Below, piece by piece: positions 57,782 to 64,000 of a stretch of 64,000 nt of DNA. The DNA is from Pseudomonadota bacterium (GTDB taxonomy: Bacteria; Pseudomonadota; Alphaproteobacteria; Acetobacterales; Acetobacteraceae): contig JAJZES010000042.1 in assembly GCA_021845985.1 (NCBI GenBank), forward strand, positions 1-64,000. Direction: 5' to 3'. The position numbers and the translations under genes were made by a program. Positions within the stretch are counted from its first letter, which is position 1; each line of letters begins with the position of its first letter. Below the pieces are notes generated by a model. It saw only the letters and a program-made list of their open reading frames with translations, did not search any database and was not told the DNA's origin.

Positions 57782-58711
57782 ATGACCACCGCCGACGTCT
57801 ATCTCCAGCAGTGCATCAACGGCCTCAGTCTGGGTGCCATGTATGCGCTGCTGGCCCTCGGCTTTACGCTGGTTTACGGCATCCTGGAGCTGATCAACTT
57901 CGCCCATTTCAACGTCTTCATGGTCGGCTCCTTCGTCGGCCTCGGCACGCTCTCCCTGTTCGGGGTGGTGCCGGGGGCGGCGAGCCTCTCGGGCTTCATG
58001 CTGGCCGCAGTGCTGCTCGGCACGCTGCTGGTGACCATGGTGACGTCCGGTGCGCTCGGTGTCGCCATCGAGCGGATCGCGCTGCGGCCGTTGCGTGACG
58101 TGCGCGGGCCGGCGGCGATGATCACCACCATCGGCGTCTCCTACGTGCTGTTCAACCTCGTGCTGCTGGTCCTCGGCGCCGACAGCAAGAACTTCCCGAC
58201 CCCGCTGCCGTCGGTCAGCTTCGCCATCGGCGGGGCGGTGCTGCGGTTGCGCGAAATCCTCATCTGGGCGGTCTCGCTGGTGCTGATGGGGCTGCTGACC
58301 TGGTTCGTGCAGTTCACCCGCATGGGCCGCGCCATGCGCGCCACCGCGCAGGACCCGGAAGCGGCGCGGATGATGGGGGTCGAGGTCGATCGCGTCATCA
58401 TCATGGCGTTCTTCCTCGGCTCGGCGCTGGCCGGCGCCGGCGGCCTGATGTTCGGCCTCTACTACAACTTTACCAGCTACATCATCGGCTTCACCGCCGG
58501 GCTGCGGGCGTTCACCGCGGCGGTGCTGGGCGGCATCGGCAACGTGCCGGGGGCGATGCTCGGCGGTCTGATCATCGGTCTGGTGGAGGCGATGGGCGGC
58601 CAGTTGATTTCCGCCTCCTGGGCGGACGTCATCATCTTCTCGATCCTCGTGCTCGTCCTCGTCTTCCGACCCTCCGGCCTGCTCGGCCGGGTGGCGCCGA
58701 ACAAGTCATGA
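57782..58711 (+). CDS. livH: ABC transporter permease, LivH type
   Basis: The 309-residue inner-membrane permease has about eight helices. Family segments are INGLSLGAMYALLALGFTLVYG at the start, then MGRAMRATAQDPEAARMMGV (the EAA-like cytoplasmic loop, about residues 180-200) and FTAAVLGGIGNVPGAMLGG. Its stop overlaps the next gene as ATGA, so it is coupled to the permease-ATPase fusion. Confidence 0.92.
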   Translation: MTTADVYLQQCINGLSLGAMYALLALGFTLVYGILELINFAHFNVFMVGSFVGLGTLSLFGVVPGAASLSGFMLAAVLLGTLLVTMVTSGALGVAIERIALRPLRDVRGPAAMITTIGVSYVLFNLVLLVLGADSKNFPTPLPSVSFAIGGAVLRLREILIWAVSLVLMGLLTWFVQFTRMGRAMRATAQDPEAARMMGVEVDRVIIMAFFLGSALAGAGGLMFGLYYNFTSYIIGFTAGLRAFTAAVLGGIGNVPGAMLGGLIIGLVEAMGGQLISASWADVIIFSILVLVLVFRPSGLLGRVAPNKS

Positions 58712-60696
58712 AGGGCCTGTTCGCCCGCCCGGCGGCGCGCCGCGCCGGCCTCGCGCTGCTGATCCTCGGCCTGCTGGCCTTCCCCTATGCCGAGGGCAAC
58801 GACGCCGACATCGACAGCATGGCCAATGCGGCGTGCTACGCGGCGCTGGCGCTCGGCCTCAACATCGTGGTCGGCTTCGCCGGCCTGCTCGACCTCGGCT
58901 ACGCCGCATTCTTCGCCATCGGCGCCTATTTCTACGGCGTGTTCACCGCGTTTCAGGTGATGCCGCACTGGTCGTCGTTCTGGCAGCCGTTCGCCATGCT
59001 GCATCTGGTGGAAAAGCTCAATCAGGGCAGCGGCGACGTGGTCCACTTCACCCTGTCGTTCTGGCTGGCGCTGCCGCTGGCGGCGCTGGTCGCCGCCGGC
59101 TGCGGGGTGCTGTTCGGCGCCCCGACGCTGCGCCTGCGCGGCGACTATCTGGCCATCGTCACCCTCGGTTTTGGCGAGATCGTGCCGATCGTCGCGCGCA
59201 ACACGCCGAGCGTGACCAACGGCGCCGCCGGGCTGAACGGCGTGCAGGCCCCGAGCCTGTTCGGCTACAACTTCAACGTCCAGGCGATTCCTTACTACTA
59301 TGTCGGGCTGGCGCTGGTGGCGCTGCTGATGTTCGTCAGTATCCGCCTGCGCGACAGCCGCATCGGCCGCGCCTGGATGGCGATCCGCGAGGACGAGACG
59401 GCGGCCTCGGCGATGGGCGTCGATCGCACCCGGCTCAAACTGCTGGCCTTCGCCATCGGAGCCGCCTTCGCCGGCGCCTCCGGCGTGTTCTACATCGCCA
59501 AGCTGCAGACGGCGACGCCGGACATGTTCGGCTTCCCGGTCTCGGTGATGATCCTGGTGATGGTCGTGCTCGGCGGCATGGGCAGCGTCTGGGGCGTGGT
59601 GGTCGGCGCGGTGCTGCTGACCTTGCTGCAATCGTGGTTCCTGCCCGATCTCACCGACTGGACGCATGCGCTGGGCGAGCAGATCGGCAGCCAATGGTTG
59701 CAGCAGATTGATTTCGCCCGCTCGACCGAACTGATCTTCGGCGTGCTGCTGGTGCTGATGATGCTGTTCCGCCGCGACGGGCTGATCCCGGCGGCGCGCG
59801 GCAGCGCGGCGCTGAGTTTCGAGCAGCAGAACGTCGCCGGCGTGCAGCGCGGCGGCTTCGCCTCGACCGAGGCGGCGGAGGTGCTCGGCTTCGCCGCGCC
59901 GGGCGTGGGCAATCTGCTGGAGGTGCGCGGCGTCACCGTCCGCTTCGGCGGGCTGACAGCGCTGAACAAGGTCGATCTCGTCGTGCCGGCGGGCGGCGTG
60001 GTTGCCGTCATCGGGCCGAACGGCTCGGGCAAATCGACGCTGTTCAACGTCATCACCGGGCTGGTCGCCGCCGAGTCCGGCAGCATCCGCTTCAACGGCG
60101 CCGAAATCCTCGGCCTGCCGCCGCACACGATCCTGGCGCGCGGCCTCGCCCGGACCTTCCAGAACATCCGCCTGTTCGCCAATCTGCCGGTGCTGGACAA
60201 CATCCTTATCGGCCAGCATGCACGGCTGCGGACCGGGCCGATCGGCGCGGTGCTGCGCGGGCCGGGCACCCGCGGCGAGGAACGCGCGGCGCTGCTGCGC
60301 GCCCGCGGCATCGCCGGGCTGTTCGGCAACCGGCTGACGCCGCGGCTGCAACAGACCGTATCGCATCTCTCCTACGCCAATCGCCGCCGCGTCGAGATTG
60401 CCCGCGCGCTGGCTTCGCGCCCGCGTCTGCTGCTGCTCGACGAACCGACCGCCGGGATGAATCCGGCCGAGACACTGGAACTCGCCGAGCAGATCCGCAG
60501 CCTGCACAAGCTCGGCCTGACCGTACTGCTGATCGAGCACAAGCTCGACGTGGTCACCCAACTCGCCGATACCGTGGTGGTGCTCGATCACGGCGACAAG
60601 CTGGCCGAGGGCCGGCCCGATGAGGTCCGCCGCAATGAGGAGGTGCTGCGCGCCTATCTCGGCCGCGCGGCGCGGGAGGCGCTCGATGCAGCGTGA
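58708..60696 (+). CDS. LivM-LivG fusion: permease and ATPase in one chain
   Basis: The 662-residue protein combines two components that are usually separate. Residues 1 to about 355 are a LivM permease (ALGLNIVVGFAGLLDLGYAAF, DSRIGRAWMAIREDETAASA, VVLGGMGSVWGVVVGAV). A linker near 360-405 leads to a LivG ATPase with Walker A GPNGSGKST at about 436-444, Q-loop ARTFQNIRLF, signature LSYANRRRVEIARAL and Walker B LLLLDEPTAGMNPAE. There is one continuous frame with no stop or frameshift between the parts. It pairs with LivH and LivF to form the importer. Confidence 0.93.
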   Translation: MKGLFARPAARRAGLALLILGLLAFPYAEGNDADIDSMANAACYAALALGLNIVVGFAGLLDLGYAAFFAIGAYFYGVFTAFQVMPHWSSFWQPFAMLHLVEKLNQGSGDVVHFTLSFWLALPLAALVAAGCGVLFGAPTLRLRGDYLAIVTLGFGEIVPIVARNTPSVTNGAAGLNGVQAPSLFGYNFNVQAIPYYYVGLALVALLMFVSIRLRDSRIGRAWMAIREDETAASAMGVDRTRLKLLAFAIGAAFAGASGVFYIAKLQTATPDMFGFPVSVMILVMVVLGGMGSVWGVVVGAVLLTLLQSWFLPDLTDWTHALGEQIGSQWLQQIDFARSTELIFGVLLVLMMLFRRDGLIPAARGSAALSFEQQNVAGVQRGGFASTEAAEVLGFAAPGVGNLLEVRGVTVRFGGLTALNKVDLVVPAGGVVAVIGPNGSGKSTLFNVITGLVAAESGSIRFNGAEILGLPPHTILARGLARTFQNIRLFANLPVLDNILIGQHARLRTGPIGAVLRGPGTRGEERAALLRARGIAGLFGNRLTPRLQQTVSHLSYANRRRVEIARALASRPRLLLLDEPTAGMNPAETLELAEQIRSLHKLGLTVLLIEHKLDVVTQLADTVVVLDHGDKLAEGRPDEVRRNEEVLRAYLGRAAREALDAA

Positions 60697-61432
60697 GGCC
60701 GGCGAGCTGCTGGAGTTCCGTGATGTCAACACGCATTACGGCGACCTGCATGTGCTGAAGAACGTCAACTATGCGATCGGCCGGGGCGAGATCGTGGCGC
60801 TGCTCGGCGGCAATGCCTGCGGCAAATCGACGACGATGAAGACCATCATGGGCGTCGTCCGCCCGACCACCGGCAGCGTGCTGTTCGACGGCGCCGCCAT
60901 CGAGCGGCTGCCCACCGCCGAGCGGGTGCGCCGCGGCATCGCCCCAGTGCTGGAGGCGCGGCGCCTGTTTCCGCGCATGACGGTGCTGGAGAATCTGGAG
61001 ATGGGCGCCTACACGCGCAAGCGCGGCGCCGACCTCGCCGCCGATCTCGACCGGGTCTATGAACTGTTCCCGCGCGTCAAGGAACGGCGGACGCAGCTTG
61101 CCGGCACGCTGTCCGGCGGTGAGCAGCAGATGGTGGCGATCGGCCGCGCGCTGATGGCGCATCCGCGGCTGATCTGCATGGACGAGCCGTCGATGGGCCT
61201 GTCACCGCTGTATGTCGAGCAGGTGTTCGACATCATCCAGCAGATCAACCGCCAGGGCACGACGATCTTCATGGTCGAGCAGAACGCCGCAATGGCGCTC
61301 AGCATCGCCCATCGCGCCTACGTGCTGCAGACCGGTCAGGTGGTGCTGTCCGGCGGCGCCGCCGAACTGCGCGAAAACCCGGCGATCCGAGAAGCCTATC
61401 TCGGCGAGCTGCAGGTCGCGCCGACCGCCTGA
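60686..61432 (+). CDS. livF: ABC transporter ATP-binding protein, LivF type
   Basis: The 248-residue ATPase has Walker A GGNACGKST at residues 41-49 (Asn-Ala-Cys where Asn-Gly-Ala is usual), Q-loop PVLEARRLFPRM, signature LSGGEQQM and Walker B LICMDEPSMGLSP, plus the switch His region MVEQNAAMALSIAHRAY. The ATG at 60686 overlaps the fusion gene by 11 bases and has CGGGAGGCG before it. It ends 10 bases from the convergent amidase gene. Confidence 0.93.
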   Translation: MQREAGELLEFRDVNTHYGDLHVLKNVNYAIGRGEIVALLGGNACGKSTTMKTIMGVVRPTTGSVLFDGAAIERLPTAERVRRGIAPVLEARRLFPRMTVLENLEMGAYTRKRGADLAADLDRVYELFPRVKERRTQLAGTLSGGEQQMVAIGRALMAHPRLICMDEPSMGLSPLYVEQVFDIIQQINRQGTTIFMVEQNAAMALSIAHRAYVLQTGQVVLSGGAAELRENPAIREAYLGELQVAPTA

Positions 61433-61442
61433 GCGGCGCGCC

Positions 61443-61943
61443 TCACGCCGTCAGCAGCAGCGCCAGCGCCTGCAGCACCGTCGCCCGCCGCACCGCCGCG
61501 CGGTCGCCGGGAAACACCTCGCTGGCGGTGCGGATGCCGCCGCCGCGCCGGGCCACGCCGAACCAGACGAGGCCCACCGGCTTGCCCGGTCCGCCGCCGC
61601 CCGGCCCGGCAATACCGGTCACCGCGACGCTCAGCGCCGCCGGGGAGCGTTGCAGCGCGCCCTCGGCCATGGCCCGTGCCACCGGCTCGCTGACCGCGCC
61701 GACCGCAGCGATCAGCGGCGCCGGCACGCCGAGCATGTCGCTCTTGGCGGCGTTGGCATAGGTGACGAAGCCGCGCTCCATCACCTCGGAACTGCCGGCG
61801 ATGGCGGTCAGCGCGGCGGCGATCAGCCCGCCGGTGCAGCTTTCCGCCGTCGCCACCGTCAGCCCCTCGGCACGGCAGGCGGCGAGCACCGCCTCCGCCG
61901 CCGCCAGCATCTCTGCATCCAGCATCGCCGCCCTCCCGCTCAT
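61443..61943 (-). CDS. pncC: CinA-family nicotinamide-nucleotide amidohydrolase
   Basis: The 166-residue stand-alone CinA C-terminal domain deamidates nicotinamide mononucleotide in NAD salvage. [20 protein letters not shown] (with the catalytic Ser region), [16 protein letters not shown] and [20 protein letters not shown] are diagnostic. Its ATG overlaps the pgpA stop as ATGA. The neighbouring pgpA is a common arrangement in alphaproteobacteria. Confidence 0.92.
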   Translation of the reverse strand: MSGRAAMLDAEMLAAAEAVLAACRAEGLTVATAESCTGGLIAAALTAIAGSSEVMERGFVTYANAAKSDMLGVPAPLIAAVGAVSEPVARAMAEGALQRSPAALSVAVTGIAGPGGGGPGKPVGLVWFGVARRGGGIRTASEVFPGDRAAVRRATVLQALALLLTA

Positions 61944-62392
61944 TCCAGCGCCGCGCCCGCGCCCAGCAGCAGCGCGGCGCCGATCATGCCTGCAATCACG
62001 TCGTCCGCCATCACCCAGACGGCACCATGGCGGCGGTCGGCCCAGCCGACCGGCCCCGGCTTGGTGATGTCGAGCAGGCGGAACAGCACGAAGGCGGCGG
62101 CCAGCCATGGCAGGGTGACGCGCGGCACGGCAAGCAGCGTGATCCACTGCCCCGCCACCTCGTCGATCACCACCCAGCCCGGATCGCCGGTCGCCCCGGC
62201 GGCGCGGATCGCCCAGACGCCGCCCAGCGTCGCCAGCACCGCCGCCGCCGCCAGCAGTGCCCATGGTGCAGCCAGCAGCGCCGCGGCGCCGACCAGCACG
62301 GCGGCGAACGAGGCGACGGTGCCCGGCGCCCGCGGCGCCCGGCCCAGCCCGCAGCCGCCGGCGATCAGCCGCGCCGCGCTCAGTGCAGCCAT
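61940..62392 (-). CDS. pgpA: Phosphatidylglycerophosphatase A
   Basis: The 150-residue membrane phosphatase converts phosphatidylglycerophosphate to phosphatidylglycerol. Typical motifs are [14 protein letters not shown] near residue 15, the metal-binding [10 protein letters not shown] near 73, and [18 protein letters not shown], with hydrophobic helices between them. The start at 62392 lies 13 bases inside the upstream lytic transglycosylase gene. Confidence 0.92.
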   Translation of the reverse strand: MAALSAARLIAGGCGLGRAPRAPGTVASFAAVLVGAAALLAAPWALLAAAAVLATLGGVWAIRAAGATGDPGWVVIDEVAGQWITLLAVPRVTLPWLAAAFVLFRLLDITKPGPVGWADRRHGAVWVMADDVIAGMIGAALLLGAGAALE

Positions 62393-64000
62393 GGCGCCAG
62401 CGGATGTGGCCGCACCTCGCCGGCGCGGGCGCGGTACACCACCTCGTTCTCGATCACTCGCTGCACATAGTTGCGCGTCTCGCCGAACGGGATCAGCTCG
62501 ATCCAGTCGAGCATCGCCACCCCGCTCTGGCGCGGATCGCCGTAGCTGGCGAGCCATTCGGCGACCCGCGCCGGGCCGGCATTATAGGCGGCGACGGCGA
62601 GCGGCGTGCAGGCATCGTACTGCGCCATCAGCCTGTGCAGATAGGCCGCGCCGAGCCGGACATTGAGCGCCGCATCGGCGGTCAGGCTCGGCAGCGGCGT
62701 CGCCACGCCGATCTCGCGTGCCACCTGCGCCGCCGTCCCCGGCATCAGCTGCATCAGCCCGAGCGCCCCGACCGGCGAGATGGTGGCGCTGTCGAAGCTG
62801 CTTTCCTGACGGATGATGCCGAGCGCCAGCGCCGCTTCGACACCCGTGCCGGCCGGCACCGCCACCGGCGCCGGCCAGCCGGCATCGAGCAGCACCACCC
62901 CCTGCTGGCCGGCGCGGCGCGCCACCGCGATGGCGGTTTCCGGCATGCCGAAGCCGGCGGCCAGCCGCCCGGCGATCGAACGATCGACCGCATCGGGCAC
63001 GATGTCCGACAGCCGCAGCAGGAACGCCTGCGCCCGCTGCCGCTCGCCCCAGCCGACCAGATAGGCGCTGGCGCGCGCCAGTTCCCGCCCGGCAAAGGCC
63101 AGCGCCTGGCCGGGGTTCCAGGCGGGATCATGCAGCGCCGCGATGCGATGGTTCAGCCCGGCCGGACCGTCACCCAGCGCCAGCGCGGCGAGTTGGCCGT
63201 AGAACGTCTCGGGCCACGCCGCAGCGCGGGCGTATTCGGCCTCCGCCTCAGCCTCTGAGGCGGCGGCGCGGGCCAGCCAGTAATGCGCCCGCGCCTCGGT
63301 GATCGCCGCCTTCGATCCGGCGGCGAGGCGGGCGAAGAACGGCCGCGCCCGCGCCGGGTCGTCGAGTTTGCGCAGCGCGATGAAGCCGGCGAGAAACGCC
63401 GCATCCGCCGCCGGCTCGGGCGCCGTCTGGGCGGCGCCGGCGGCGAGTGCGAAGGCGCCGGCGGCGTCGCCGTCGCGCAATCGGTGGCGGGCGAGGATGT
63501 TGCGCTCGTCCCAATAGGCGGCGCGTGCGGCGGCGGGGGCGGCGCGTTCCGCCGCGCCGCCGTCGGCGAGCCACAGCGCCAGCGCCTCCGCATCGCGATT
63601 GGCGCGGCGCAGATAGCGCGCTGCATCGAGCAGCAAGTCGCGCTGCTCGGCCGGCGGCAGCGCCGCGACCAGCGCCATCGCCTGCGGGTCGTCATGGCGC
63701 AGCGCCAGCAGCGCCGCCCCGCGCGGCCGATCCGCCGGGTCCAGCCGCGCCGCCTGCCGCGCCGCGCCGCCGGGCGGCAGACGCAGCAGCCGCTGCCACT
63801 GCGCCGCCCGGTCGAGCATGCCGCCCCAGGTGGCGAGGAAGCGGGTTTCGTCGGCCGCATCGGCCGGCAGGGCGATCCAGGCCCGCCGCGCGAAACCGGG
63901 CTCGGCCGGGCGCAGCACGGCGCAGCGTTGCAGCGCCGTCTCCGACTGTGCCTCGTCGTGGTCGCAGGCGGCGCCGGCCACCGCCGGGTCCGGCTCGCCC
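62380..64000 (-). CDS. Slt-type lytic transglycosylase, partial (5' end outside window)
   Basis: At least 539 residues are visible and the frame is open to the window edge. The N-terminal two thirds are Ala- and Leu-rich helical repeats like the Slt70 superhelical U and L domains ([28 protein letters not shown]). The C-terminal SLT domain has the catalytic Glu in [20 protein letters not shown], then [17 protein letters not shown] and [11 protein letters not shown]. The enzyme cleaves peptidoglycan to anhydromuropeptides in the periplasm. The signal peptide, if present, lies beyond the window. Confidence 0.92.
   Translation of the reverse strand, partial: GEPDPAVAGAACDHDEAQSETALQRCAVLRPAEPGFARRAWIALPADAADETRFLATWGGMLDRAAQWQRLLRLPPGGAARQAARLDPADRPRGAALLALRHDDPQAMALVAALPPAEQRDLLLDAARYLRRANRDAEALALWLADGGAAERAAPAAARAAYWDERNILARHRLRDGDAAGAFALAAGAAQTAPEPAADAAFLAGFIALRKLDDPARARPFFARLAAGSKAAITEARAHYWLARAAASEAEAEAEYARAAAWPETFYGQLAALALGDGPAGLNHRIAALHDPAWNPGQALAFAGRELARASAYLVGWGERQRAQAFLLRLSDIVPDAVDRSIAGRLAAGFGMPETAIAVARRAGQQGVVLLDAGWPAPVAVPAGTGVEAALALGIIRQESSFDSATISPVGALGLMQLMPGTAAQVAREIGVATPLPSLTADAALNVRLGAAYLHRLMAQYDACTPLAVAAYNAGPARVAEWLASYGDPRQSGVAMLDWIELIPFGETRNYVQRVIENEVVYRARAGEVRPHPLAPWLH

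Overview
The window is GC-rich bacterial chromosomal DNA. Gene content and order point to an alphaproteobacterium, probably of the order Rhodospirillales and perhaps Acetobacteraceae. Supporting points are an Usg protein next to groESL, a COX15-type heme A synthase, CtrA-era style compact operons with many ATGA start/stop overlaps, and the secY-adk-rpsM gene order. The species-level call is inference. No rRNA, tRNA, insertion sequence, CRISPR array or intact phage was found.

Layout. 1-1079: the 5' part of a minus-strand gene made almost entirely of 17-residue repeats (51-bp DNA repeats); its 3' end lies outside the window. 1398-4258: tldD, ctaA (heme A synthase) and usg on the minus strand. 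4398-6603: groES-groEL with two CIRCE operators and a terminator. 6803-7396: two tandem cold-shock genes. 7514-10154: a TerB-like gene and glgX.

10247-25350: a catabolic island for sugar acids and hydroxyacids. It holds a GntR/UTRA regulator, an FAD-linked D-2-hydroxyacid dehydrogenase, an HpcH/HpaI aldolase, an altronate/galactarate-type dehydratase, a guanine deaminase, an FAH-family hydrolase, RidA, an SDR, an IlvD/Edd dehydratase, an NAD-dependent 2-hydroxyacid dehydrogenase and a ThDP enzyme. The dehydratase-SDR-FAH trio matches the non-phosphorylating deoxysugar-acid route (fuconate type), which ends in pyruvate plus a hydroxyacid. A GT39-like membrane glycosyltransferase and two small unexplained ORFs sit among these genes. 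25347-28089: a membrane SH3 protein, and eutC/eutB (ethanolamine ammonia-lyase) on the opposite strand.

28232-56310: the main information-processing block, in four runs: rplK-rplA-rplJ-rplL, then rpoB-rpoC, then rpsL-rpsG-tuf (no fusA), then the S10-spc-alpha cluster from rpsJ to rplQ including secY, adk and rpoA. Internal promoters and hairpins subdivide it. 56512-61432: a branched-chain amino-acid type ABC transporter in which the LivM permease and LivG ATPase are one polypeptide. 61443-64000: pncC/cinA-type amidase, pgpA and the 3' part of an Slt-type lytic transglycosylase on the minus strand.

The items most worth a second look are the 17-residue repeat protein at the left edge, the 80-residue basic tail on ribosomal protein L5, the LivM-LivG fusion, the missing fusA, the 57-codon ORF locked between two ATGA overlaps, the ThDP enzyme coupled to a membrane SH3 protein, and a fragment that looks like a phage-type nuclease domain.
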